Shown here: piece after piece, positions 16,101-26,729 of the stretch
How the letters are laid out: each line of letters begins with the position of its first letter
Numbering within the stretch: position 1 is the stretch's first letter
Source: Hypomesus transpacificus
Lineage: Eukaryota > Chordata > Actinopteri > Osmeriformes > Osmeridae
DNA length: 64,000 nt
NCBI RefSeq assembly: GCF_021917145.1
Contig: NW_025813728.1
Location: forward strand, 294,178-358,177
Direction: 5' to 3'
Translations under genes and position numbers: made by a program
The notes under the pieces: generated by a model
Told to the model about the DNA's origin: nothing
Seen by the model: only the letters and a program-made list of their open reading frames with translations
Database searches by the model: none

Positions 16101-16723
16101 GTGCTGTTGTAAAAGCTCTCTCTCTCTCTCACTGGATCTTTATGTCTCTCTCTCCAGGTGAGGTGTACCTGGACCCGGCCACAGCCCAGCGGAACCTGGT
16201 GGTGTCCGACGACGGCCGCCAGGTGAGGTACGAGGAATCGCGCAAGGCCTCGCTCAACGAGAGTTCCCGCTGTTTCAGCCCCGCCCTGTTCGTACTGGCC
16301 ACCGAGGGCCTCTCCTCGGGCCGCCACTACTGGGAGGTGGAGGTGGGCCACAAGACCGCCTGGACGCTGGGCGTGGCGCGGGCCTCCGCCCGCCGGAAGG
16401 GCGAGATCAAGCTGAGCCCGGACGGAGGGTTCTGGTGCCTGTGGCTGAAGAGCGGGGAGGTCAAGGCCCTGGCGTCCTCCAGGCTGACCCTCCACCTGGC
16501 CGCTCAGCCCAGCAAGGTGGGGGTGTTCCTGGACTACGAGGGAGGCCAGGTGTCCTTCTACGACGTCAAGACCAGGGAGCACCTGTTCACCTTCGTGGAT
16601 ACCTTCAACGAGAGCCTGTTTCCCATCTTCAGTCCCTGCCTCGCCCAGGAGGGGAAGAACGCCGCCCCTCTCGTCGTCAGTCCGGTCAACCTGAGACCCA
16701 CCGTCCACTCAGGGAAAATCTGA
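10124..16723 (+). CDS. TRIM B: RING/B-box/coiled-coil/PRY-SPRY protein (581 aa, 8 exons)
   Basis: Likely a cytoplasmic E3 ubiquitin ligase of the TRIM39/bloodthirsty-like group. Inferred exons: 10124-10130, 11230-11705, 11887-12078, 12377-12472 (96 nt), 14289-14522 (234), 14961-15108 (148), 15777-15803 (27) and 16158-16723. They sum to 1746 nt, exactly 582 codons with stop. The RING exon has no in-frame ATG of its own; a 7-nt coding exon (ATGCAAA before GTGAGT) supplies a start in the right phase, giving MQSVSSPGGR before the RING. RING C3HC4 spans about residues 19-58, then a Gly/Pro-rich linker, B-box 1 (about 130-158), B-box 2 (to about 215), coiled coil (about 226-390) and PRY-SPRY to the end. 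Oddities: an extra intron separates the two B-boxes, and B-box 2 has Arg instead of the first of its paired His residues. GC content is high in coding exons. The first exon is the least certain part. Confidence 0.85.
13516..13704 (-). mobile_element. tRNA-headed SINE copy in TRIM B intron 4
   Basis: Same sequence family and orientation as 9249-9441, with A- and B-box matches on the - strand. It lies in the long intron between the 96-nt and 234-nt exons. Confidence 0.8.
13955..14091. repeat. Inverted-repeat element (MITE-like) in TRIM B intron 4
   Basis: The ends form imperfect inverted arms of about 35 bp (GTAGAAAAAACCGCACTCTC against GAGAGTGCG..TTCTAC) around a loop containing CGCGTTTCGGCC. 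A transcript would fold into a long hairpin. No clear target duplication was recognised, so the superfamily is unknown. Confidence 0.6.
14560..14846. repeat. (CA)n-rich compound microsatellite in TRIM B intron 5
   Basis: About 290 bp of CACA runs interrupted by AGG and GAA motifs, starting soon after the 234-nt exon. The Thr-His or Cys-Val frames through it are repeat artefacts. Confidence 0.95.
15826..15922 (-). mobile_element. Truncated SINE copy in TRIM B intron 7
   Basis: Carries the CAGACGCTCTTATCC..GCGACTTACAGTAAGTACAGGG body of the SINE but lacks the tRNA-like head, so it is a partial copy. Confidence 0.7.
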
Positions 16724-17092
16724 CATCGACCAGCCAATCGTGGTTGAAATATACCTCAATCTGGTTTATGTCTGCCCAATCGCAGTTGCGCTACTTATGA
16801 TGGACTGCCATACTGACTTTCCGAAGTTTCTCTACACTCAACTGGACATGGAAGGAACTATAAGGATTTTTCCCATTCTAATTTTTTTTTACATTTATGT
16901 AAGGCACAGATGTTTACTGATGAAGATAAAATCACTTCCGATCTTGCACATGCACAACTGATTTTCTGGGTGTTGATTGCTTCTCAAGGCTAAGGGCTAA
17001 TTTAAGCTAATGTGAACTACAGTACTGTCTTGTTCTTTTATGTATTGCAGGGTGATAAATATGTACTTTTGTATCTTAATCTGCAGCTGATA

Positions 17093-17098
17093 AATAAA
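17093..17098 (+). terminator. Poly-A signal of TRIM B
   Basis: AATAAA 370 bp downstream of the TRIM B stop, the first canonical hexamer after the gene. Confidence 0.6.
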
Positions 17099-18514
17099 GA
17101 TGAATGAATTGGATCGTGTTCCTGCTGAGTCTGAGGAAAGCTAATTTGCATACGTGGTTGGAATTATCTGAAGGGAGAGAACAAAGAACAGGTTCACAAC
17201 CCAAAGAGAAAGTTAAACACGGAAATTCATTTAAATAGAGACTTCGAAAGGGAAATTGATAAGACTGTTCCAGCAAAACACAGCAAAAACCTGAGAATCA
17301 AGACAAGAGAAAGGACACAAAAGTGTCAGGGATAAGATGAGCCCTCGCCAGCTTTGTCTAAAGAGTTAACCCAGCTCCTTCAGCTGACAGGGGGGCCTGG
17401 AAAGGGAGGTGGAAGCTGGTCTCTGGGGTACGGGAAGGGGTAGGGACAGGGGCATATTTTTGGGTCTGGTGGGTGGGGTGGGGGGGGGGAGGTCGGAGAC
17501 GGTGTCGATGGCCGTGTCGTGTGTCATTCTTGGCTGAACGGTCACTGTGGACCGTGAAGCCCCTGGAGCAGCTGCCTTCTGGTGAGTCCCTCTGCTAAGC
17601 GCTCCCTCTCTCTCCCTCTCTCTCTGTTTCTCTATGTCTCTCTCCCTCTCTGCTCCCCTGTCACTAACCCTTCCTCTGTCGAAGCGAGGTGTTTTTCTTA
17701 ACTGATCGGAACGCGTTTTCTTTCAGTTCCTGAGGGTGTTCTTTGGGGTGAGTGAGAGGGCTGTTGTTTGAACATGTCAAATCGTGTGTGAAATACTGGA
17801 GCCTGCAACAAACTTCTAAGAGCTTAACTTTTTCTTTCAGTTGGAACGTCTCGACACTTAGATTCTTGACGTTGTGCAATGGGAGGTTTGGACAGAGCTA
17901 TAAAAACAAATCATTGAGCATGATGAAAGGATTAGAAAGCTGAGGCCGACTGTTGTTTGTGAGAAACTGCAGAGCAGGGCGCTGGGTAGACCAGTATTTT
18001 TGGAAAGATGTTAATCTTGGCTTCTATGAATAGCCAACCTTTCTGGACGAGGATTCATAAACCCTGAGCGCTGGTGTTCAAAAGCAGCTACACACACACA
18101 CACACACGGACACACACACACACACAGTGCTGACATAGCACAGTGTCTCCCAATCAAACAACTGTGTTGAGCATGGGAGGATTATAGCTGCAGAAAATAA
18201 CAACACAACTGTTCATCACAGTAAAGCGACAAACACCTGACATCAGAAAATAGGCCAAACCCAGCTTTACACATTTTGGAATCATCGCAAACTAATGAGA
18301 AAAACTTCTAACTGTATGCCAGAGCATCAAAACATAATTCTGCTCTGTCAGTTACCCAAAATAAATAACGACACCCTATCCACATGACCTAGTTACCTTC
18401 TGGGTCAAAGATACACCATCAACGTCATTGTTCTGGGAATAACCCCCTTTTTCAGTTTTCTCTCCCTTTGAATTACTTGTTTATCTATTTAATGAGTCAA
18501 AGTTTCAAGCCAAC

Positions 18515-18728
18515 TCCCTCCCCTCTCTCTCCTCTCCTATTTCTCTCTCTTCCCTCTACGATCTCTCTCTCTCCTCTCTCCCCTCTCCTATCTCTCTCCT
18601 ATCTCTCTCTCCAATCTCTCTCTCTCCCCTCTCCTATCTCTCTCTCTCCCCTCTCCTATCTCTCTCTCTCCTCTCTCTCCTCTCCAATCTCTCCTCTCCT
18701 ATCTCTCTCTCTCCTCTCTCCCTCTGTC
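18515..18728. repeat. CT-rich microsatellite before TRIM C
   Basis: About 210 bp of CTCTCTC with CCTATCT interruptions. It runs directly into the TRIM C splice acceptor and acts as an extreme polypyrimidine tract. Confidence 0.9.
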
Positions 18729-18733
18729 AGGGA

Positions 18734-21700
18734 ATGGCCTCGACGGGTAAGTTGTCCGAGGAGCAGGTCCACTGTTCCATCTGCCTCGACGTCTTCACCA
18801 ACCCCGTGTCCATCCCCTGCGGACACAACTTCTGCCAGAGCTGCATTCTGGGATACTGGAGGACCAGCCCCCTGTACCAGTGCCCCATGTGCAAGAAGAG
18901 CTTCTACAAGAGGCCCGACATCAGCATCAACACGGTCCTGAGAGACATCGCCGAGCAGTTCAAGGAGATCCGCGTGAGGAACATGGAGAAGCTCCAGCAG
19001 GAGGAGAAGGAGGAGGAGAAGACGGCGATGGAGGAGAAGAAGAGGAAAGAAGAGGAGGAGGAGAAGTTGGTGAAACAGCAACAGGAGAAGCTCCTTCAGG
19101 AGCTCAAACAGAAGCAGGAGGCGGATCAGAAGAAGAAGGCGCTCCAGCAGGGGTCCCTGGTGACACCAGGGGAGGTACGTAAAGGACTGCAGGAGGATCT
19201 GCCACCCCTGGTTCCTCCACCACCGCCCCTATCTCCAACCCTGGACCCGAACCCCACCCTGGAACCAGCGCTGGACCCCTGCCTGACCCCATCCCCGTCC
19301 CAAACCCCAGCCCTGGACACAGCCTCCACCTCAGCCCCAGCCCGGCCTCCACCCCCAATCCCGGCCGGGTCGCCAAGTCCCTGGGGCGAAGTGTTCTGCG
19401 ACGTGTGCCTGGGGGAGCGGCTGAGGGCGGTCAAGTCCTGCCTGGTGTGTCTGACGTCATACTGCGAGGAGCACCTCCGCTCCCACAGCGCCCGCTTCAC
19501 CAAACACAAGCTGATGGAGCCCGTGGCCAACCTGGAGGACCGGATGTGTCCGAAACACGAGAGGCTGCTGGAGCTGTTCTGCAAGAAGGATCAGGTGTGC
19601 GTTTGCGTGCTCTGTACCGAGACCGACCACAGGGCCCACTTCACCGTCCCTGTCGAGAGGGAATGGACAGAGAAGAAGGTGAGGTGACGTGGGAGAACGC
19701 TGGGGGGGAAATATAAATGTACAAATTTTGTTTTTTTGTTGCTCCTGTTGTTTGTAACTCTACATTCAGATATCGTTCAACATGTCATTGGAAATCAGTC
19801 ATATCAACTATATTTTAAGGACATTTAGTTTGTCGTTAGTTATCAGTGTGGCAAACTGTTTCAATGAAAATGAACACAGCTACCTCTTAGCTTCAGTCTC
19901 ACAAATTACAATAAAAGGATTCGACGGCTGTGTTGATTGGATCGACAGTCAGCAGGAAGAGATCGATGACAGGACGTCGCGGTCAGACATCTGAGGGAGT
20001 TGTCATGTCGTAATCTGTAATCTGTAATCTGTAATCTGACCGACTGTCCCTTATCTGGACAGGCCCACCTGAGGAGGACGGAGATGGAGGTGCAGCAGAT
20101 GATCCAGGACAGGCTCAGGAAGGTGGAGGAGATCAAACACTCGGTGGAGCTCAACAAAGTTAGTACTAGAACACTCACCCCACAACCACACCTACTGACC
20201 CAGTGTTGTAACCATGCCTACCACCATCCTGACCCAGTGTTGTAACCATGCTTACCATCACTCCAGTCCAGTGCCCAAAGGGAGATTGAGGACAGCATGG
20301 CGGTGTTCTCTGAGCTGATCCGCTCCCTCCAGAGGAACCAGGCTGAGCTGGTTCTGGCCTTGGAGGAGAGGCAGAGGCAGACAGAGAGCTGGGCCCAGGG
20401 CCTGATCACCGAGCTGGAGCAGGAGATCGCCGAGCTCAACAGTAGGAACACCGACCTGGAGCGCCTGGGACGCACCGACGACCACATCCACTTCCTGCAG
20501 GTGAGCGTCTGCTTCCTGTGGGAGGGCATTCACTTCCTGTAGGTAAGCATCCGCTTCCTGTGGGAGGGCATTTGCTTCCTGCACTTTGAACAGATAAGAC
20601 AACACCAGCTTCTAGGTTTGAAGCATTTTCGTGCTTCATTTCATGTCATATCAACATAATGATAAATTTTACCAGTTGACATGAGGTAAAGAACCGTTAA
20701 ATCTCATCCTCAGAAACAACCGTAGACATCCTGACAGACCAAACAAGGCAATATCTCTTTTCTTCTCTACTGATCCAGAGTTTTCCGGCCCTGCTCACTC
20801 CTCCCCACACTAAGGATTGGTCTGACACCAGCGTCAACACCGAGGTCTGCGTTGGCATCATCAGAAGGGGCGTGGCCAAGCTAGAAGAAACTCTGAGTGA
20901 AGAGTTAGAGAAACTGGTTGATACTGGTAGGAACACAGAGCATTATTTTGCTTGCACGATTCAAAGTCGAAACTTGTTCTACTGTAAGGGAGTGTGTGGT
21001 GAATGTTATTCTATATCATACATACTAAATGCTACGTATGTACAAACATTTTATTCAGTTTGTTTTATTTTCATTTCACAGAGCTTAAAAGGACTCTCAA
21101 ATATGCAGGTAAAACTTTCTCAGTTCCATCGAAATGTAAAGAAAATCCCCCTCGCACCAACGCCATCACCCTCACCTCAGCCTCTAACGCCTAACCTCCT
21201 TTTCCTCCCTGTCCTCCCTGTCCTCCTTCTCCTCCCTGTCCTCCCTGTCCTCCTTCTCCTCCCTGTCCTCCCTGTCCTCCCTGTCCTCCCTGTCCTCCCT
21301 GTCCTCCTTCTCCTCCCTGTCCTCCCTGTCCTCCCTGTCCTCCCTGTCCTTCCTGTCCTCCTTCTACTCCCTGTCCTCCCTGTCCTCCCTGTCCTCCCTG
21401 TCCTCCCTGTCCTCCCTGTCCTTCCTGTCCTCCCTGTCCTCCCCGTCCTTCCTGTCCTCCCTGTCCTCCCCGTCCTCCCTGTCCTTCCTGTCCTCCTTCT
21501 ACTCCCTGTCCTCCCTGTCCTTCCTGTCCTCCCTGTCCTCCCCGTCCTTCCTGTCCTCCCTGTCCTCCCCGTCCTCCCCGTCCTTCCTGTCCTCCCCGTC
21601 CTCCCTGTCCTCCCTGTCCTCCCTGTCCTCCCTGTCCTTCCTGTCCTCCTTCTACTCCCTGTCCTCCCTGTCCTCCCTGTCCTCCCTGTCCTCCCTGTCC

Positions 21701-22666
21701 TCCTTCTCCTTCCTGTCCTCCCTGTCCTTCCTGTCCTCCTTCTACTCCCTGTCCTCCCTGTCCTCCCCGTCCTCCCTGTCCTCCCTGTCCTCCTTCTCCT
21801 TCCTGTCCTGCCTCTCCTCCCTGTCCTCCCCGTCCTCCCTGTCCTCCCTGTCCTCCCTGTCCTTCCTGTCCTCCTTCTCCTCCCTGTCCTCCTTCTCCTT
21901 CCTGTCCTCCCTGTCCTCCCTGTCCTCCCCGTCCTCCCTGTCCTTCCTGTCCTCCCCGTCCTCCCCGTCCTCCCCGTCCTCCCTGTCCTCCCTGTCCTCC
22001 TTCTCCTCCCTGTCCTTCCTGTCCTCCCCATCTTCCCCGTCCTCCCTGTCCTCCCCATCTTCCCCGTCCTCCCTGTCCTCCCCATCTTCCCCGTCCTCCC
22101 TGTCCTTCTCTCTCCCAGTGGACCTGACCCTTGACCCCGACACCGCCAACCCCTGGTTGCAGCTTTCGGAGGACCGGCGGCAGGTCCGGCACCTCGGGTC
22201 GTGGCAGGACCTACCCGACAACCCGGAGCGTTTCGACACCGTGGTCATCGTCTTCGGCCACGAGGGATTCTCCTCCGGCCGCCATTACTGGGAGGTTGCC
22301 GTGGGCGACAAGGACGACTGGTACCTGGGCGTGGCCAGAGCTTCCGTCAACAGGAAGGGGCGGATCGCCGTCAGCACCGCCCATGGTTACTGGGCCCTGG
22401 CGATGAAGAAGGGGCAGGGGTATCGGGTGTCGACAGCCCCGCCTCTGCTACTGACCCTTGACCCCAAACCCAAACGTGTGGGAGTTTATGTGGACTACGA
22501 GGAAGGGCAGGTGTCGTTTTACGACGTGAGGGCCCGGACTCACATTTACACATTCATGGATAGTTTCAGAGAGAAGATCTTCCCATTCTTTTACTTGTAC
22601 TGCTCTGACAAGGCCTCGGATACCATGGCGATTTGTCCTGTCACTGAGAAGACCAAGCTATGCTGA
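18734..22666 (+). CDS. TRIM C: RING/B-box/coiled-coil/PRY-SPRY protein with long charged and Pro-rich linker (665 aa, 6 exons)
   Basis: Predicted RING E3 ligase, TRIM39/bloodthirsty-like. Exons: 18734-19678, 20063-20158 (96 nt), 20267-20500 (234), 20779-20926 (148), 21082-21108 (27) and 22119-22666, totalling 1998 nt, exactly 666 codons with stop. RING ligands start at C14/C17 and end at C50/C53. A Glu/Lys-rich helical stretch (about 80-140) and a Pro-rich stretch (148-219) precede B-box 1 (CDVC near 222) and B-box 2 (CPKH..DHRAH, all ligands present). Then come the coiled coil (316 to about 475) and PRY-SPRY with LDPDTAN and [10 protein letters not shown]. The linker is much longer than in the neighbouring paralogues. 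Residue 148 begins at a splice-donor-like GTACGT exactly where TRIM F has an intron, so the Pro-rich part may be alternatively spliced. The ATG follows a clear acceptor by three bases. Confidence 0.92.
21205..22105. repeat. 9-bp minisatellite (CTCCCTGTC) filling TRIM C intron 5
   Basis: About 900 bp of a 9-bp unit with CCTTCTCCT, CTTCCTGTC and CCCCGTCCT variants, ending in CCATCTTCC units just before the SPRY acceptor (CAG at 22116-22118). Because the unit is a multiple of 3, several frames stay open (Leu-Pro-Val on +, Arg-Thr-Gly on -). These are not evidence of coding. Confidence 0.95.
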
Positions 22667-22859
22667 AGAGAAGAACTACAAAAGAAATACTACTGGACTA
22701 CAAGTGCCTTAAGGGCCGGGATTCATTTTGTGTGCTAATAACTTCTTAATGTATAGGTTTGAATGTTTATATTTCTGTTGAGTGTGTGTGGAAGTATTTT
22801 CCCTACATGCAATAGTAGTGCTAATGGATTTATATAAAATTATAAATAATTAAGTGACA

Positions 22860-22865
22860 AATAAA
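22860..22865 (+). terminator. Poly-A signal of TRIM C
   Basis: AATAAA about 195 bp after the TRIM C stop. A second candidate lies near 23040. Confidence 0.6.
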
Positions 22866-23759
22866 ATTACTTTGATTATATTTTGACCCATGAAAATAGC
22901 CCAACATGCTTGAATGTATCTACTGGACTCTGAACAATACAGTATGTTAATGTTTTTACTTGTTATTGCATGTCAAACATGTTCCAAAGATACTTTACTA
23001 TACTCTATGTTGCATAAAACTATGACACAGGTTTACAATAATAAAGATTTTGCAACAATAAATGTACATCATTTGCCCACCTCATGATGTTTTGTCACAT
23101 TCTACATTTGTAATTATTGATAAAAACCGATGTTGTGTATGACTTCACAACAAAGGCGATTTTCATGACTTCACAACAAAGGCAATTTTCATGACTCCAC
23201 AACAAAGGACATTTTCATGACTTCACAAAAGAGTTTCGCAGGAAAATCGGTCTCTTCTCCTCCCACAGCTGTGTATTCATGTGGGTGTGAGTGAGTGTTT
23301 GCTGACATGTAGCCTACAGTCAATTGTTTGGCTGAGGTGTCCTGGCTTCGTCCAAAACGTGTCCTGCCGAAGGCTACATCAAAACCAGGTATAATTTTCT
23401 TTTTCTTTGTCGTTGCTCTGGATCGATTGGGATGATATTTTACAACACGGCAGAGGGATGGTTCATATCGTTGGGAAGTTCTTGAGGACTTTTCTGCGTC
23501 AGTTTATTTACCGTGAGATATAAGTTTGTTTGTGTGAGATATTATATCGCATGCACGCACGATAAGTCATCCAGCACCTGACAGGGTGGGGAACAGTCAC
23601 ATGATTTAACCAGCCAATGAAACAACACTTTGTTTGTAAAGAAGCCAAGAATCTATTTGCCTACTTTACCTCCACCTGTGTGACACTTTCCATAATCCAC
23701 TCTAATAGTACACGCTGGAAGACCACAGACATTCATGAGGTCATTTCTCTCCTGTAGCA
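22866..23759. other. TRIM C 3' flank and TRIM D 5' flank
   Basis: Holds a short tandem repeat (23140-23230). A possible 5' UTR exon ends at a donor-like CCAG/GTATAA near 23391, and a polypyrimidine tract with acceptor (TGTAG, ending 23757) lies two bases before the TRIM D ATG. No coding gene is seen. Confidence 0.4.
23140..23230. repeat. 26-bp tandem repeat, about 3.5 copies
   Basis: A unit of the form TGACTTCACAACAAAGG..ATTTTCA recurs three times plus a partial copy, 530 bp upstream of TRIM D. Each unit carries a TGACTTCA or TGACTCCA core resembling a CRE/AP-1 half-site. No function can be assigned. Confidence 0.75.
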
Positions 23760-26729
23760 ATGTCTTCATTGACCTTTTGACCCCAGTCTCCTGTCCAAGG
23801 AGCAGTTCCAGTGTTCCATCTGCCTGCAGGTGTTTACCGACCCGGTCACCACTCCTTGCGGACACACCTTCTGCAAGGCCTGCATTGGACAGAGGTGGGA
23901 GGCCACAGAGGTATGCCAGTGTCCCAAATGCAATAAAAGATTTTACGGAAGACCCGAGGTCTCCACAAATTCAGTTCTAGAGGAGATTTCCGTGCAAATC
24001 AAAAAAAGGAAACTCCAAGTACCAAAATGCTTTGCGGAAGCTTGGGAGGTGGCGTGTGACGTCTGCGTTGGGAGGAAGATCCGGGCTCTGAAGTCCTGCC
24101 TGGTGTGTCTGACCTCCTACTGCGAGACCCACCTGGAGCCTCACCAGAGAGTGGCCGGTCTGAAGATCCACAAGCTGATCAACCCTGTGGAGAACCTGGA
24201 GGACAGGAAGTGTAGGAAGCACCAGAGGCTCCTGGAGATGTTCTGTAAGACCGACAAGAGGTGTGTGTGTGTGCTGTGCGTCGAGGCAGAACACAAGTCT
24301 CATGACACTGTGCCAGTGGAGGAATTGGGAGGGAAAGTCAAGGTAGGGAAAGGTTCTTTTTTTTCGTTTTTTTTGTTCACACACACTCTAGAATGTTCTG
24401 CTTAAACAATTCTCAGATGAACAAAGATTCTTCTTATCTTTTCTATAGGCTGAACTTGGGTCCACGAAGATGAAGATTCAGCAGAAGATCCAGACCAGAC
24501 TGGAGAAGGTGGAGGAGATCAAGAAAGCAGTAGAGCTCAGTAAAGTAAGGCCCCGCCCTCCAAAAACAGACTTAAAAAAAGCATATAACCTCTTTAGTTC
24601 TTTCCCTCGACTCCAACCGTTATTTTCCTCCTCGACTCCATTAGGTCAATTCTGATAAGGAAGTGGAGGACAGTGGCAAGGCCTTCACCGCGCTGTTGGA
24701 AACTCTGAAGAAAAGAAAAGTTAAACTCCGCCGTGTGATACAGGAGAGGCAGAAGGCAGAAGACGAGTGGGCAAAATACCTCATCGAAACTCTGGAGGCC
24801 GAAATCGCTGAGCTACGGAAGGAGAGCACTGAGCTGGAGCAGCTCTCACACACCGAGGACCCCCTGCTCCTCCTACAGGTCAGTACTCCACCTCCACCTC
24901 CTCCTCCTCCTCTGGGTCAGTACTCCACCTCCACCTCCTCCTCCTCTGGGTCAGTACTCCACCTCCACCTCCTCCTCCTACAGGTCAGTACTCCACCTCC
25001 TCCTCCTCCTCCTCTGGGTCAGTACTCCCCCTCCTCCTCCTCCTCCTCTGGGTCAGTACTCCCCCTCCACCTCCTCCTCCTCTGGGTCAGTACTCCCCCT
25101 CCACATCCTCCTCCTACAGGTCAGTACTCCCCCTCCACCTCCTCCTCCTCTGGGTCAGTACTCCCTCTCCACCTCCACCTCCTCCTCCTCTGGGTCAGTA
25201 CTCCCCCTCCACCTCCTCCTCCTCTGGGTCAGTACTCCACCTCCACCTCCTCCTCCTACAGGTCAGTACTCCCCCTCCACCTCCTCCTCCTACAGGTCAG
25301 TACTCCACCTCCTCCTCCTCTGGGTCAGTATTCCCCCTCCACCTCCTCCTCCTCTGGGTCAGTACTCCCCCTCCCCTTCCTCCTCCTACAGGTCAGTACT
25401 CCCCCTCCACCTCCTACAGGTCAGTACTCCCCCTCCACCTCCTACAGGTCAGTACTCCACCTCCTCCTCCTCCTCCTCTGGGTCAGTACTCCCCCTCCAC
25501 CTCCTCCTCCTACAGGTCAGTACTCCCCCTCCACCTCCTCCTCCTCTGGGTCAGTACTCCACCTCCTCCTCCTCTGGGTCAGTACTCCCCCTCCACCTCC
25601 TCCTCCTACAGGTCAGTACTCCCCCTCCTCCTCCTCTGGGTCAGTACTCCCCCTCCACCTCCTCCTCCTCTGGGTCAGTACTCCCCCTCCACCTCCTCCT
25701 CCTACAGGTCAGTACTCCACCTCAACCTCCTCCTCCTACAGGTCAGTGTCCCCCATCGCACGTCAAGCTAGCCTAGCGACGACAACAAAACTATCTAAGA
25801 ATGCATTGCAATCCCTGGATTGATGTTGATTCGTGATGACATCTTCCTGCAGAGCCGTCCTCCGCTTGGCATGTCTCTGTCCACTAAGAAGTGGCCCAGG
25901 GTCCAGGTTCACACAGACATGTGTGTGGGTACTGTGAGGAGAGCTTGGGCTCAGATAGAGGAGACAGTCAAGATGGAAGTCAAATCATTCACCGACACAG
26001 GTAAGATCTGGACGATGTACTTGTGACTGCGTGTCGTGTAACTACGTTTTACTTTACATGTGATTTTTGTCAACAGAGCTGAAGAGAATGCAGAGATTCA
26101 AAGGTGTGTCTAGTAAGAATAATTGTTTTGTCTTCAAATACAAAGGGACTATTGTGTGTTTTCATACCGATTAAAGCCTATACTGAGATGTATTTGTGTC
26201 TACAGAGGACGTTAAGATGGACGTCAACACCGCAAGCTGCACACTGAAACTCTCTCTGGGAGGGAAAAAGATCAAATATGCCAAAGTGGCCCAGGTGTTA
26301 CAGGAGCAGCCACAGAGGTTCACCTTCTACTCAGCCGTTTTGGGAGAGAAGGGCTTCAACTCCGGACGCCATTACTGGGAGGTGACGGTCGGCGCGTACG
26401 GGCGGTGGGAGGTCGGCGTTGCCACGGAAAAGGTCAACAGGAAGGACGCGGTCGCAAAGAACTCCCAAAATGGCTTCTTTGCTCTCTCAAAGAGTGGATT
26501 CTGGGAGTTTGAGGCTCTTTCCTCGCCCTCGACCACCCTCCACCTCACCCCCAAGCCCAGACAGGTGGGCGTGTATGTGGACTATGAGAAAGGGCAGGTG
26601 TCTTTTTATGATGTTACCATGACGTCCCACATCTTCTCCTTTTTTGGACAATCCTTCACCGGGAAACTGTACCCTTACTTCTACCTTTACAGTCTGGCCA
26701 GGAAATCTGAATCACTGGTCCTTAGCTGA
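23760..26729 (+). CDS. TRIM D: RING/B-box/coiled-coil/PRY-SPRY gene with one frame disruption near its start
   Basis: Exons: 23760-24342, 24449-24544 (96 nt), 24645-24878 (234), 25853-26000 (148), 26077-26103 (27) and 26206-26729. Downstream of the first codons all frames are open: RING (CSIC..CGHTFC..CPKC), B-box 1 (CDVC, SYCETH), B-box 2 (CRKH..EHKSH), coiled coil, and PRY-SPRY with GRHYWEVTVG. The ATG two bases after a good acceptor is in the wrong frame. The total, 1612 nt, is one base over a multiple of 3, and a run of four Ts at about 23775-23778 is the likely extra base (the frame with three would give 536 aa). This may be a real null allele, a sequencing error in a homopolymer, or an alternative upstream first exon spliced to a CCCCAG acceptor at 23781-23786. 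The B-box exon is almost identical to that of TRIM A, suggesting recent duplication or conversion. Confidence 0.8.
24879..25745. repeat. Minisatellite of reiterated splice-donor sequence in TRIM D intron 3
   Basis: Begins exactly at the donor of the 234-nt exon. Units of about 30-40 bp combine GGTCAGTACTCC with CCTCCACCTCCTCCTCC. In roughly half the units the junction reads TCCTACAGGTCAGT, identical to the authentic exon-intron boundary; in the others it reads CTCTGGGTCAGT. I count about eleven donor-like copies after the real one. The repeat stays open in the coding frame almost to the next exon. Confidence 0.9.

Larger units (their letters stand above)
16724..18733. other. TRIM B 3' flank and TRIM C 5' flank
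   Basis: Contains the TRIM B poly-A signal (17093-17098), a CA run (about 18090-18127) and a CT tract (18515-18728). A good donor (GTGAGT at 17582) follows GC-rich sequence and could end a 5' UTR exon of TRIM C, joining the acceptor at 18728-18730. That exon is inference. No other coding sequence is seen. Confidence 0.4.

Noticed and set aside
20872-22134. Long open frame of Leu-Pro-Val repeats (and Arg-Thr-Gly on the other strand)
   Set aside because: It is the 9-bp intronic minisatellite of TRIM C read in frame; the real splice path skips it and it leads out of the SPRY frame.
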